A DNA stretch of 61,256 nucleotides, from positions 1-61,256 of the forward strand of contig JAMCQN010000011.1 of assembly GCA_023382055.1 (NCBI GenBank). Reading direction: 5' to 3'. Every line of letters begins with the position of its first letter. The stretch's first letter is position 1. The notes under the pieces are model-generated. The model did not search any database. It was not told the DNA's origin and was given only the letters and a program-made list of their open reading frames with translations. Shown here in pieces: positions 26,980 through 36,495 of the stretch. The translations under genes and the position numbers were made by a program. Source of the DNA: Chloroflexota bacterium (GTDB lineage Bacteria > Chloroflexota > Anaerolineae > J036 > Brachytrichaceae).

Positions 26980-28905
26980 ATGATGGTGGAGCAATTGGCA
27001 CGCAACGGTAAGGGTAATGGGACGAAGGAAGGCGCGGATTTGTATTATCCCTCGGCGGATGTGGTCGAACGCGCACAGGTAAAAGACTGGAATGCGCTGG
27101 CAGACTTTTCTTCCAAAGATCCCATGGGCTTCTGGGCGGCTAGAGCTGAGGAATTGGGCTGGTACCAGAAGTGGGACTCGGTACTGGATGACAGCGGCAA
27201 GCCGTTTTACAAGTGGTTTGTCGGCGGGAAGACCAATATCGTTCACAACGCGATTGACAGGCACCTGCATACCCACCGCAAAAATAAACTTGCATTTATC
27301 TGGCAGGGCGAAGATGGCGCCGAGCGTTCGATGTCGTACTTCTCGTTGAATCGTGAAGTCAGCAAGTTTGCGAATGTGTTGAAGGCATTAGGCGTCAGGA
27401 AGGGCGATCGCGTCACCATTTACATGGGACGCGTCATGGAATTGCCGATCGCCATGCTGGCGTGTGCGAAAATCGGCGCGATTCATTCAGTCGTATACGG
27501 CGGTTTCTCGGTAGAAGCGCTGCACAGCCGGATCGAGGACTCGCAGAGCCGCGTGCTGATCACATGCGACGGTGCGTTCCTGAACGGTAAAGTGGTTGAG
27601 CTGAAAGGTATTGTGGATGAGGCGCTTAAACGCACGGCGGCCGTCGAAACCGTCGTGGTTTACCGGCGCACCGGCAAGCCGGTTCACATGGAAGAAGGGC
27701 GCGATTACTGGTGGCACGAACTGATGGCGCTGCCAATCGCCAGCCCCAAGTGCGAGACTGAGAAGATGGATGCCGAAGACCCGTTATTCCTGTTGTACAC
27801 CTCAGGCACCACCGGCACGCCCAAGGCGCTCGTGCACACACACGGCGGTTACAGTGTGGGCATTTATGCGACCTTCAAGTATGTTTTTGACATTACCGAT
27901 GAAGATCGTTACTGGTGCGCAGCGGATCCCGGATGGATTACGGGTCACAGCTATATCGTGTATGCGCCATTGATGACCGGAACGACCAGTGTGATCTACG
28001 AGGGCGCCCCCACATACCCCTATCCTGACCGCTGGTGGCGCATCGTCGAGAAATATGGCGTAACGATTCTGTACACCGCGCCGACCGCGATCCGTGGCTT
28101 GATGCGGTTTGGCGAAGCATGGCCAAATCGCTGCGATCTATCGTCTCTGCGTCTGCTTGGGAGTGTTGGCGAGCCAATCAACCCGGAAGCCTGGCGCTGG
28201 TACTACAAGAATATCGGCAAGGATCGCTGCCCGATTATGGACACGTGGTGGCAAACCGAAACAGGCATGTTCATGATTACACCGACACCAGTTGTTCCAT
28301 TGAAGCCGGGAAGCGGCACGCGGCCGTTCTTCACGCTGCGCGCCGAGGTGCTGGACGATCACGGCCGGACCGCCGCTCCAAACGAGGAAGGTTTCCTGGT
28401 ACTGACTACGCCCTGGCCCGCCATGGCGCGCACGGTATACAAGGACCCCGACCGCTACGTGTCGACATACTGGACGAAGTATCCCGGCAAATACTTTACC
28501 GGCGACTCGGCGCGCGTCGACGAAGACGGATACTTCTGGATCATCGGGCGCGTGGATGATGTAATCAAGGTCAGCGGATACCGCCTGGGCACTGCCGAGG
28601 TCGAGAGCGCATTGGTATCGCATCCAGCAGTGGCTGAAGCGGCCGCGATCGGACTGCCGCACGAAATTAAAGGTAATGCGATTCACACCTATGTCATCCT
28701 GCGCAGCGGCTTCGAACCGACTGAGAAACTGGCGGAAGAACTGCGCCAGCATGTCGGGGTCGAACTCGGACCCATCGCCAAGCCCGAGAAAATAGAGTTC
28801 GTCGCAAAGCTGCCCAAGACACGCAGTGGGAAGATCATGCGGCGTGTCCTGCGCGCGCGTGCGCTCGGTATGCCGGAAGGCGACATCTCAACCATAGAAG
28901 ACTGA
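26980..28905 (+). CDS. acs: Acetyl-CoA synthetase (AMP-forming)
   Basis: Activates acetate to acetyl-CoA through acetyl-AMP. The 641-residue product is normal length. Visible: N-terminal FYKWFVGGKTNIVHNAIDRH, GDRVTIYMGRVMELPIAMLA, the nucleotide loop FLLYTSGTTGTPKALVHTHG, DPGWITGHSYIVYAPLM, the adenine-binding WWQTETGMFM, TGDSARVDEDGYFWIIGRVD, hinge DVIKVSGYRLGTAEVE, and the regulatory acetylatable lysine in PKTRSGKIMRRVLR. GCGAGGTG lies before the ATG pair. A GC-rich hairpin follows the stop. Confidence 0.96.
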   Translation: MMVEQLARNGKGNGTKEGADLYYPSADVVERAQVKDWNALADFSSKDPMGFWAARAEELGWYQKWDSVLDDSGKPFYKWFVGGKTNIVHNAIDRHLHTHRKNKLAFIWQGEDGAERSMSYFSLNREVSKFANVLKALGVRKGDRVTIYMGRVMELPIAMLACAKIGAIHSVVYGGFSVEALHSRIEDSQSRVLITCDGAFLNGKVVELKGIVDEALKRTAAVETVVVYRRTGKPVHMEEGRDYWWHELMALPIASPKCETEKMDAEDPLFLLYTSGTTGTPKALVHTHGGYSVGIYATFKYVFDITDEDRYWCAADPGWITGHSYIVYAPLMTGTTSVIYEGAPTYPYPDRWWRIVEKYGVTILYTAPTAIRGLMRFGEAWPNRCDLSSLRLLGSVGEPINPEAWRWYYKNIGKDRCPIMDTWWQTETGMFMITPTPVVPLKPGSGTRPFFTLRAEVLDDHGRTAAPNEEGFLVLTTPWPAMARTVYKDPDRYVSTYWTKYPGKYFTGDSARVDEDGYFWIIGRVDDVIKVSGYRLGTAEVESALVSHPAVAEAAAIGLPHEIKGNAIHTYVILRSGFEPTEKLAEELRQHVGVELGPIAKPEKIEFVAKLPKTRSGKIMRRVLRARALGMPEGDISTIED

Positions 28906-28936
28906 CGGCATCCAATCCTCACTCTGTGCGTTCATG

Positions 28937-28964
28937 CTGCCCGGGAGTGCATAACCCCGGGCAG
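28937..28964 (+). terminator. GC-rich hairpin downstream of acs
   Basis: CTGCCCGGG (28937-28945) is complementary to CCCGGGCAG (28956-28964) around a 10-nt loop, 32 nt after the acs stop. The sequence after it is TTAAATT rather than a full U-run, so termination may be imperfect. Confidence 0.6.
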
Positions 28965-29035
28965 TTAAATTGCTAGTATGCTATGTGGCATCATCAGGCA
29001 TGGATATTGCGAAAATAACGCTCATGTGATGCATC

Positions 29036-31213
29036 ATGGCAGGTTTCCGTCTCAACACAGCACAATACCGTAAGCCCGTTTTGGCGGTACTACTTCTGGT
29101 CTATCTCGTATTGTGTGTTGCGTATAACTTCAATCTACCGTTGTTCGAAGCGCCCGATGAGGGCGCACACTATATTTACGTAGACTACATCGCCAGAAAC
29201 CACGCCTTGCCCGATCTGAACAATCAACCATCGCATGAGGTGTCGCAACCCCCGCTTTACTATGCACTCGGCGCGCCCCTGATTGCATGGATCAACCGCG
29301 ATGATTTCCACGAGTTATATCGCCCGGACCCGAGTCTGCAGAATGGCATCGTTTACGATCATCTGCCCAGGGAGCGCGACTTTCCACCGACCGGCGTAAC
29401 GCTGGCGATGCGCATTTTGCGCCTCTATTCCACGTTGCTGGGCGCTGTCACGGTCCTGCTCGTTTATGCGGCTGTCAGGAACCTGTTTGGGCGGTATGAA
29501 GTCGCCTTGCTCGCAGTGTCGCTGACTGCCTTTAACCCCAAATTCATCCACATGAGCAGCCAGTTCAATAATGACATCGCGGTGATCTGCGCCGGCGCAT
29601 TATGCGTGTGGATGGCATCGCGTATGATGATGCGGAACAGCCTGCCATCGTTTAAGGCAACGGCGGCGCTCGGCGCAGCCGTCGGTGTCGCTACTGTCGC
29701 CAAGTACAGCGGTATGGCGATGGGCCTTGTAGCGGCTTATACGGTTGCCTGGTGCGTCTGGTCAGCCTGCGGGATATCTGATATTCGTAGTTCTCTCGTT
29801 CACTTTGTCAAGCTTGGGGCAGTGTGCCTGGCAGGTTTCGCCGTAACGGCGGGGCTGTTGTTTCTTTATAACGGTGCGCGTTACGGCAGCCCGCTGGCAA
29901 CCGCACAATTTGAACACTCGAACGCAGGCGGCGTGCGGGCAATACCGCTGTCGCTTATGGATATCATCGCGCGCATGCCGTGGATCATTCACAGCTACTG
30001 GGGCGACTTCGGACACGGCGTGCAGTTTCCCGCAGTTGTCGATCGGATCATGTTTTTCGTGGCGGCTGTCGCGTTTATTGGCGTTTTCGTCGCCCTTGCA
30101 CTGCGCCAGATGCCAAAGAGTGCAAGCCTGTTGCTTGTCACCTTTATAGTGACATTCGCCGCCTACCTGATCTGGCTGCGCAACCAGGATGCCACAGAAA
30201 ATGCACGCCTGCTGGGCCCGGCTTTCACCGTGATCTCCATCAGTTGCGCCGTCGGTCTGCTGGCATGGATACCAACCCGTTATGAGATGTCAGCGGCGTT
30301 TTCGCTGACATTCCTGAGCGCTGCAGGGGCGGTGATTGCCTTGAATCTTGCGCTGATCAACGGTTATCCGACGCCGGGCTACCTGAGCGATGGTGCAGCT
30401 TCCATGTTGCCTGAGCAAGGGGCAGCGCGTTTTGATAATGGCATCGAACTGGTAAGCGCATCGGTCAGCGCCAACCGGGTTGCATATGGACAGGACGTCA
30501 GCGTCAGCGTGTACTGGCGCGCGACCAGGCCGGTAACCGATGTCTACCGCGCAATCGTCGATCTGCGCAACCCGGATGAGATATCGCTGGGCAGCGTCAG
30601 CGGTTTGCCATTGAATGGACGATATGCGACCACACAACTGGAACCCGGCCGCACGTTTATGGACACCTACCATGTGAAAGCTACGCCGGCGCATCCGGGA
30701 GAAACGCCCCAAACGCTTGTCAGAATACTTGTCGGTTGGTTTCGCCAATTGCCGCCTTATGAAGTGAGCCGCGTTCAAGGCAGCGGCGCGGCAAATGCGC
30801 AAATCGATGTCATCAAGATTGAGGGCGCGCGACCGCCGGATATAACACCTGCCCATTCGTTCTCGAGCACCGTTGCTGATTTGATCAGCCTTGAGGGATA
30901 TCAGATCGCCGACAGGCAGCTAACGCTCTATTGGCGCAGTATGGCGCAATCGCCGCGCAACTACACAGTGTTCGTTCACGTTCTGGATACCGCAGGAAAT
31001 CTGACTGCGCAGGCTGATGCGCCATTTGCGTACCCATTGAACCTGTGGGATCCGGGCGAGCAGGTTCAGGATGTCCATATCGTAGACGGCCTGGCGACGG
31101 CAGCGCGTATCGAGGTCGGGGTGTATGACGCTGCTACGGGTCAACGCCTGACCGCCGCGCGCCCTGACAAAGCCGGTTGGCCCGACAATGCAGTCGTCAT
31201 TCCTTTGAGGTAG
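29036..31213 (+). CDS. GT-C family (GT39-like) membrane glycosyltransferase with two C-terminal beta modules
   Basis: A 725-residue membrane protein. TM1 (about 15-33) is followed by the acidic motif [20 protein letters not shown], then [18 protein letters not shown], both typical of a large Chloroflexota GT-C group. Around ten helices extend to about residue 450. Two extracytoplasmic beta-sandwich-like repeats follow: the first has [20 protein letters not shown], the second has [34 protein letters not shown] and [13 protein letters not shown]. No partner genes for lipid-linked sugar synthesis adjoin it. Confidence 0.84.
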   Translation: MAGFRLNTAQYRKPVLAVLLLVYLVLCVAYNFNLPLFEAPDEGAHYIYVDYIARNHALPDLNNQPSHEVSQPPLYYALGAPLIAWINRDDFHELYRPDPSLQNGIVYDHLPRERDFPPTGVTLAMRILRLYSTLLGAVTVLLVYAAVRNLFGRYEVALLAVSLTAFNPKFIHMSSQFNNDIAVICAGALCVWMASRMMMRNSLPSFKATAALGAAVGVATVAKYSGMAMGLVAAYTVAWCVWSACGISDIRSSLVHFVKLGAVCLAGFAVTAGLLFLYNGARYGSPLATAQFEHSNAGGVRAIPLSLMDIIARMPWIIHSYWGDFGHGVQFPAVVDRIMFFVAAVAFIGVFVALALRQMPKSASLLLVTFIVTFAAYLIWLRNQDATENARLLGPAFTVISISCAVGLLAWIPTRYEMSAAFSLTFLSAAGAVIALNLALINGYPTPGYLSDGAASMLPEQGAARFDNGIELVSASVSANRVAYGQDVSVSVYWRATRPVTDVYRAIVDLRNPDEISLGSVSGLPLNGRYATTQLEPGRTFMDTYHVKATPAHPGETPQTLVRILVGWFRQLPPYEVSRVQGSGAANAQIDVIKIEGARPPDITPAHSFSSTVADLISLEGYQIADRQLTLYWRSMAQSPRNYTVFVHVLDTAGNLTAQADAPFAYPLNLWDPGEQVQDVHIVDGLATAARIEVGVYDAATGQRLTAARPDKAGWPDNAVVIPLR

Positions 31214-31427
31214 GCGATCCAATCCGGCAGTTCAGCCAAACACATCGCCCCTTGCTGGCACGCATTGTGGAATGCGCGACCAGGATAGCGGAGATGGCAT
31301 CTTCATGCATCACACGCGCAAAGGCGTCATCAGAGTACAGCATGAATGGCAATCTGTCCTAGAATTTACATGGCATCACTGTGCAGTTGCCAGTGTGCCG
31401 ACTAAAACAATCTTATGCAGGAGCGAC

Positions 31428-32159
31428 ATGACACAGCCAATAAATGTAACCGTATGGAGCGAGTATCGCCACGAAAAGTCACATGCAGAAGTTGCACGGG
31501 TGTATCCCAAAGGTATGCATGAGGCAATTGCGGAAGGTCTGCGGGCCTATCCGGAATTTTCAGTTCGCACGGCAACGCTGGACGAACCCGAGCACGGCTT
31601 GACTCAGGAGGTTTTGGACAAAACAGATGTCCTGACATGGTGGGGTCATATGGCGCACCATGAGGTGAAAGATGAGATCGTCGAGCGCGTTTTCCAGCGC
31701 GTTCTGCTCGGTATGGGGTTGGTCGTACTCCACTCAGGGCATTTCTCCAAGATTTTCAAACGCCTGACCGGCACGGGCTGCAACCTGAAATGGCGCGAAG
31801 CCAATGAGAAAGAGCGCCTGTGGGTAGTGAACCCCGGCCATCCCATCGCACAGGGCATCGAGGAGTACTTCGAACTGCCGCATGAGGAAATGTATGGAGA
31901 GCACTTCGACATACCGGCGCCGGATGAACTGGTGTTTGTAAGTTGGTTCGAGGGTGGGGAAGTGTTCCGCAGCGGGTGTTGCTTCACGCGCGGCAACGGA
32001 AAGATTTTCTACTTCCGCCCCGGCCACGAGACTTTCCCGACCTACTTCAACCCGATGGTTCGTAAGGTGATCGCGAACGCGGCGCGCTGGGCGGCGCCCA
32101 ATGGCAACGCGGAGCCAATACGCGGTAACGTAAAACCGCTTGAGACCATTCGCAGCTGA
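31428..32159 (+). CDS. ThuA-like (trehalose-utilisation) family protein
   Basis: A 243-residue protein of the class I glutamine-amidotransferase-like ThuA family. Segments are [74 protein letters not shown] and [20 protein letters not shown], with ANAARWA near the end. The start at 31428 is chosen because GCAGGAG precedes it and homologues begin at this point; the upstream open frame is not conserved-looking. ThuA-type proteins are linked to sugar metabolism but their reaction is unsettled. Convergent with the Bax-inhibitor gene. Confidence 0.85.
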   Translation: MTQPINVTVWSEYRHEKSHAEVARVYPKGMHEAIAEGLRAYPEFSVRTATLDEPEHGLTQEVLDKTDVLTWWGHMAHHEVKDEIVERVFQRVLLGMGLVVLHSGHFSKIFKRLTGTGCNLKWREANEKERLWVVNPGHPIAQGIEEYFELPHEEMYGEHFDIPAPDELVFVSWFEGGEVFRSGCCFTRGNGKIFYFRPGHETFPTYFNPMVRKVIANAARWAAPNGNAEPIRGNVKPLETIRS

Positions 32160-32173
32160 AAAACCGATCCCGG

Positions 32174-32208
32174 CAGATGTCTGACTTCTGCCAGAAGTCA
32201 GACATCTG
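32174..32208. terminator. Perfect 17-bp palindrome between convergent genes
   Basis: The two arms, 32174-32190 and 32192-32208, are exact reverse complements around a single central base. It starts 14 nt after the ThuA-like stop and ends 9 nt before the Bax-inhibitor stop, so it can fold in transcripts from both sides. There is no T-run. It is either a bidirectional terminator or a dispersed palindromic repeat. Confidence 0.6.
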
Positions 32209-32217
32209 AACGCCTGG

Positions 32218-32925
32218 TTAGCGCTGGCGGCCGAATATCCTCAACAGGCGGATGAACAGGTTGATGAAGTCAAGGTAGAGCGCCAGCGCTCCGAAGACAG
32301 CGGCCTTCTGATACGTTTCGCCGTTCTCATCCAACCCGGCTGACATGCGCTTGATGCGCTGCGTGTCGTAGGCAATCAGTCCGACGAAAATGACGATCCC
32401 GACAAAGGTGAGTATCCAGTCGAACACGGCGCTGTTCAGGAAGATATTCACGATAGAGGCAACGATCAGACCGATCAAGGCCATGAACAGCAGGTTGCCG
32501 ATGCTGGTCAGGTCACGCTTGGTTACATAGCCGTACGCACTCACCAGACCAAATGTGCCCGCAGTGATGAAGAAAACCTGGGCAATCGATGATCCTGTAT
32601 AGATCAGAAAGAGCATCGAGAACGTCAGACCGGTTAAGGCAGAGTAGATGATAAACAGCCCGGTCGCGATGCCTGCGCTGAGTTTACGTATCGCTGCGCT
32701 GAGCACGACAACCAGCACGAGCTGGCCGACGACCAGCGCGATCATGGCAGGCGTACTGGCAATGGCCGCAACGAAGTCCGGATTAGCTGCCGTGGCGATG
32801 GCGACAATTCCGGTAATGACGAGGGCTAGCGTCATCCAACCGTATACCTTGACAATGAACCCTCGAGCAACATTATCGTCAACGACGACGTTTGTCTGGG
32901 TAGTTCCAGTTCCAAAACGATTCAT
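32218..32925 (-). CDS. Bax inhibitor-1 / YccA family membrane protein
   Basis: A 235-residue protein with about seven membrane helices and a soluble ~25-residue N-terminus (MNRFGTGTTQTNVVVDDNVA). Family marks: FIVKVYGWMTLALVITGIVA at TM1, GLTFSMLFLIYTGSSIAQVF, FGLVSAYGYVTKRDLTSIGN and the C-terminal YDTQRIKRM then ALYLDFINLFIRLLRIFGRQ. Members act in membrane stress or calcium leak; no bacterial role is certain. The start at 32925 has GAGGT upstream. Confidence 0.92.
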   Translation of the reverse strand: MNRFGTGTTQTNVVVDDNVARGFIVKVYGWMTLALVITGIVAIATAANPDFVAAIASTPAMIALVVGQLVLVVVLSAAIRKLSAGIATGLFIIYSALTGLTFSMLFLIYTGSSIAQVFFITAGTFGLVSAYGYVTKRDLTSIGNLLFMALIGLIVASIVNIFLNSAVFDWILTFVGIVIFVGLIAYDTQRIKRMSAGLDENGETYQKAAVFGALALYLDFINLFIRLLRIFGRQR

Positions 32926-32991
32926 TTCATACCTCACATGATAAGTTGATACGGTCATCCCGACCGTTGTATCAACATCAACCCGCACATT

Positions 32992-35352
32992 CTACTTCAC
33001 TCGCAAGTACATGAGTGATATCTGGTTATCGATATATATGCCATTGCCGCCAAACGCACCCAATCGCGAAAAATCAGCGGGACGGTAAATGACCAGTTGA
33101 AGCTTATAAACGCCCGGCGTCGTCGTTTTGCTGACCTGCAGTACATGCACATCCGTGATGATGGCGCCCGGTTGCCAACTGGTTGTCGGCGCGTTCCCAT
33201 CGACTGGCGCAGAATCATTCTGCGCGAACTTATTCGTTTTGTCATCCAGCAATTGCAGAGAAACGACGTAGTTATCCGATACCTTACTCGCGGCGCGCCA
33301 TACCAGCGTTACGGTGAGGGGTTGTCCGGGCGCCGGCGAACGCGGCTCGACATCATAGCGCGCCAGCGATATGCCATTACCGTAATCGAGCAGCATATCA
33401 GGAGCGACGGCGGGGGGCCGTAGTTCCACCTGGCCGAACTCCACTCCCTGGACGGTGGCCGTTCCCTGGGTCACACTCAAACGCTCGCCGGTCTGCAGGT
33501 CATAGACGCCGATTGCCCAGTGCAATTTCTGCGGCGCCAGGGTCAGGGCTGAAACCGGCACTACATAGATGTCGCTCCAGGTGTAACCGGGCCTGAGCTG
33601 GCTGGTCGCCAGTGAACCCTGGCCGGGATACATATCGCGTTGGCCGATAACAACGCTGTCCTCATTCAACAGATGCACAAATATGCTGTAGTCACGAGGT
33701 AGTGCTTGGTGCGCCCGCCAGTAGAGCCGCAGCGTCGCTTCACCACCCGGCGCAACGACGGGTGTCGGCGTATCGTATCCAAGCAGGTCAAGCCCGCCGC
33801 TGAATGATACCGACATTACACTGGCCGGGTTTGGCTGTGTTATAGCAACTGGCTGAGCATAGGCCGGCGCGATGACAGCAAACGGCATTGTAAACGCCAG
33901 TACCGCCAGGCCGGCGGATGCGATCCACAGGACGCTGCGATGTATGCGATAGAGTCCATAGACCAGCGCAGCAGAGATTACGGCGATGCACGGGAAGAGC
34001 AGTCGCCCCTGTGATGCTGGTGTAAGTGAGGTCCAACGTAAAAAGGCTGCAAAGGTGACGATCACCCACACCAGGCACAATATGGGCGCAGCGTATCGGG
34101 TCACAAGCGAGGTCGCTTCGTGATTGGTTCGTTCGACGGTGGTAGCCGGTTGTGCGGGGCGGATAGCTTTACGCACACGGCCCACGACAAATGGCCCTAT
34201 CCAACCCAACGCCGAAAGTACGACCATGCCGTCGAGCAAGCTGTAGACGGCAGGCGGCATGATGACATTGAGCGTGCCAAACACACCCCAGTAAGCCCAC
34301 ACAAAGCCTTCCCGTTCACTCCACAATTGGGCTGGCGTAGCCGGCTGTGACCGCCTCCCGACGACATCGAGGAAGGCATTCCACCCAAACAGGTCGCCAT
34401 ATAACTGCTGGTTCCGCACAAACCACCAGCCTGCAAGAATGACCGTAGTCAGCGCTAAAACACCGATAAACCTGAGCAAGCGCGTTACTGCAAATCTCAG
34501 ACTGACCTTTTCCGGTCCGGATATCATCCGCCAGGCTGTGAAAACCGCCGCCAGGCCAAAGACGCCGATTAGTCCCAGTGTGCTGGTTTTACTCAGCGCG
34601 GCAGCAGCGGTAATGACCCCACTCACCAGCGATGTTCTAAGACTGAGATCGGCGCGTCTCATCAATCTCAGCGACCACCATAATCCCATGGTTGCAAAGG
34701 GCGCTGCTGCATTGTCGTTGTTCACCGATCCACTGATGAACGCGAACATCGGAACGCATGCGGTAAAGACTGCAGTTCCGAGCCTTAACCAAGCTCTGGG
34801 ATCTTTGGGGATTTCCTGTGCATTTGATCGCGGCGCCAGATCGTTGCGATGTGTGCCTGCCCGATTCGCGGGCGGGAATAACTCGCAGGCGACCAGATAG
34901 GCGAATAGGATCGTGAGCGCTGACATGAACGCGGACACAAGCCGCGCTACATGGATTGCCAGCGCGGCGCGCGTCCAGGGAAACTGCTCGCCGGCGCCGT
35001 GAACGACCGCATTCGAGTTGCCGTCGCGCGTAGGCTTACCCAGATCGCTATGCGGATTAAGCAGGCGCAAATCGCGCCAGTTCGATGAATCAAACGGGAA
35101 CGTAACTATGGCCGCGATGGCATAGTAAAGCGGAGGCTGGCTGCCTTCCTGTCGCCATGGGGCTGCCTCATCATTCTGGCCTTGCTGCTGGATCGGCAAC
35201 GTACCAGTGGCCGCGAGATGCTGCACCAATGGATAGTGCCACAACTCGTCAGAGGCTTCGAATAAAGGTGTTATGAAACTGTATAAACTGAAAAGCAACA
35301 GAGAAGCTATTACGACCAGGGTGATAGCTCTGCTTTCCTGGCGATGAGTCAC
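32992..35352 (-). CDS. GT-C family (GT39-like) membrane glycosyltransferase with two C-terminal beta modules
   Basis: A 786-residue membrane protein. After TM1 comes FITPLFEASDELWHYPLVQH, the GT-C acidic motif, and [19 protein letters not shown]. Helices run to about residue 500. The extracytoplasmic end carries two beta-sandwich-like repeats: LRLYWRAHQALPRDYSIFVH with LHWAIGVYDLQTGERL, and VTLVWRAASKVSDNYVVSLQ with PGVYKLQLVIYRP. The GTG start overlaps the upstream coiled-coil gene by 4 nt (GTGA), implying coupled translation. Confidence 0.84.
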   Translation of the reverse strand: MTHRQESRAITLVVIASLLLFSLYSFITPLFEASDELWHYPLVQHLAATGTLPIQQQGQNDEAAPWRQEGSQPPLYYAIAAIVTFPFDSSNWRDLRLLNPHSDLGKPTRDGNSNAVVHGAGEQFPWTRAALAIHVARLVSAFMSALTILFAYLVACELFPPANRAGTHRNDLAPRSNAQEIPKDPRAWLRLGTAVFTACVPMFAFISGSVNNDNAAAPFATMGLWWSLRLMRRADLSLRTSLVSGVITAAAALSKTSTLGLIGVFGLAAVFTAWRMISGPEKVSLRFAVTRLLRFIGVLALTTVILAGWWFVRNQQLYGDLFGWNAFLDVVGRRSQPATPAQLWSEREGFVWAYWGVFGTLNVIMPPAVYSLLDGMVVLSALGWIGPFVVGRVRKAIRPAQPATTVERTNHEATSLVTRYAAPILCLVWVIVTFAAFLRWTSLTPASQGRLLFPCIAVISAALVYGLYRIHRSVLWIASAGLAVLAFTMPFAVIAPAYAQPVAITQPNPASVMSVSFSGGLDLLGYDTPTPVVAPGGEATLRLYWRAHQALPRDYSIFVHLLNEDSVVIGQRDMYPGQGSLATSQLRPGYTWSDIYVVPVSALTLAPQKLHWAIGVYDLQTGERLSVTQGTATVQGVEFGQVELRPPAVAPDMLLDYGNGISLARYDVEPRSPAPGQPLTVTLVWRAASKVSDNYVVSLQLLDDKTNKFAQNDSAPVDGNAPTTSWQPGAIITDVHVLQVSKTTTPGVYKLQLVIYRPADFSRLGAFGGNGIYIDNQISLMYLRVK

Positions 35353-35849
35353 GTCGTGCTTTCCGGCTCACTCATGGGATTGCTTATGCTGGCAGCGCGC
35401 GCCGCCCGCTCGGACTCCAGTTTACTGACACCATTGGAAACAACCGTGGCAATATGATCAATTTCCTCGCGCAGACGGATCAACGTATCGAGAGAGTAAG
35501 CGTCTGCCTCAGCGCGCATGCGTTCCACTTCGCGACGCCCGCGTTCCTCCATAGCCTGGGCGCGGCTTTGAGCAATGGACATCACAGCGGTATCGTCGGC
35601 GAGATTGGCGGCTTCCTGGCGCGCCATATCACGGAGATGATCGGCGTCTTCGTTCGCTTGCGCGATGATGCGATCGTGTTCCTGTTGTATGCGCTGAGCC
35701 TTTTTGATTTCCTCCGGTATCGCCAATACCATCTGATCTATAAGCTGGAAGCAGCGGTCGGCATCCACCAGACGCATCTTGGTTCCCGGCACACGGCGGC
35801 TTTCCAGAAGTATCGCCTCAAGTCTTCCCAATAGATGTTGTATATCCAT
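35349..35849 (-). CDS. Coiled-coil protein of unknown function (ATP synthase b-like/DivIVA-like helix)
   Basis: A 166-residue, highly charged helical protein. It starts MDIQHLLGRLEAILLESRRV followed by FQLIDQMVLAIPEEIKKAQR, then a long heptad-rich helix (IQQEHDRIIAQANEDADHLR). Database annotators usually label such proteins ATP synthase subunit b-like or DivIVA-like, but there is no membrane anchor and no ATP synthase gene nearby. It lies between coaD and a GT-C gene, overlapping the latter by 4 nt. Confidence 0.75.
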   Translation of the reverse strand: MDIQHLLGRLEAILLESRRVPGTKMRLVDADRCFQLIDQMVLAIPEEIKKAQRIQQEHDRIIAQANEDADHLRDMARQEAANLADDTAVMSIAQSRAQAMEERGRREVERMRAEADAYSLDTLIRLREEIDHIATVVSNGVSKLESERAARAASISNPMSEPESTT

Positions 35850-35914
35850 ATTGCATACTCGGAGTAAACCAGGTGCAACTGGTATGGTTTAGAGTGACTC
35901 AACTATAACGCAGC

Positions 35915-35934
35915 TTGTCCACACATTATCCACA
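35915..35934 (+). promoter_or_regulatory. Two adjacent DnaA-box-like 9-mers upstream of the coiled-coil gene
   Basis: TTGTCCACA (35915-35923) and TTATCCACA (35926-35934) are in the same orientation, separated by 2 nt, in the 139-nt gap between coaD and the coiled-coil gene. The second is an exact match to the E. coli DnaA-box consensus. One exact 9-mer is expected by chance about once per two windows of this size; a close pair is less likely. Nothing else suggests an origin here. Confidence 0.35.
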
Positions 35935-35988
35935 ATTTTGGAATTATGGTTGTATCCAACCTGCGCTTGTTAATGATTCACCGGTATT

Positions 35989-36495
35989 CTAGGTTGCAGT
36001 TGCCGTGGCTGACATCCGTTTTTCCGCAATCGCGGCGGCTACACAGGATGGAACCAACTGCGATACATCGCCGCCCAATGTCGCAACCTCACGAACCAGT
36101 GTAGCACTAACGAAAGTATTTGGCTCATTGGCGAAAAGGCAGGCGATTTCGATATCATTCGCCAGCCAGTGATTTGTCTGCGCCATTTGCCACTCGAAAT
36201 CGAAATCAACACCGTTGCGCAATCCGCGCACTATCACCTGTGCGCCTTGTTCACGCGCAAAATTGACTGTCAAGCCGGAGTATCCAGCCACCTTGATGCG
36301 GCCATTATGGTTCAGGGATGCCAGAGCTTCCGTGGCCAATGCAATCCTCTCAGCGTGTGAGAAAAGAATCTGTTTGACCGGCGCTGTATAAACCGCCACT
36401 ATCAAACGGTCGAACAGAGCCAGTGACCGCTGTGCAATGTGCACGTGCCCGTTATGCAGTGGATCAAACGTGCCAGGATAAACTGCAGTAACCAT
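35989..36495 (-). CDS. coaD: Pantetheine-phosphate adenylyltransferase
   Basis: Fourth step of CoA synthesis: 4'-phosphopantetheine + ATP to dephospho-CoA. The 168-residue product has the nucleotidyltransferase signature YPGTFDPLHNGHVHIAQRSL, then LNHNGRIKVAGYSGLTVNFA, VIVRGLRNGVDFDFEWQMAQ and TFVSATLVREVATLGGDVSQ LVP. The ATG at 36495 overlaps the recG stop (TGATG), so the two are translationally coupled. In many bacteria rsmD lies between recG and coaD; it is absent here. Confidence 0.96.
   Translation of the reverse strand: MVTAVYPGTFDPLHNGHVHIAQRSLALFDRLIVAVYTAPVKQILFSHAERIALATEALASLNHNGRIKVAGYSGLTVNFAREQGAQVIVRGLRNGVDFDFEWQMAQTNHWLANDIEIACLFANEPNTFVSATLVREVATLGGDVSQLVPSCVAAAIAEKRMSATATAT

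Noticed and set aside
31272..31427. N-terminal extension of the ThuA-like frame
   Set aside because: The ThuA family begins at [16 protein letters not shown] site precedes the ATG at 31428, and the extension resembles non-coding DNA.
35900..35950. Replication origin
   Set aside because: Only two DnaA-like boxes, no AT-rich region of adequate length, and no dnaA, dnaN or gidA nearby.
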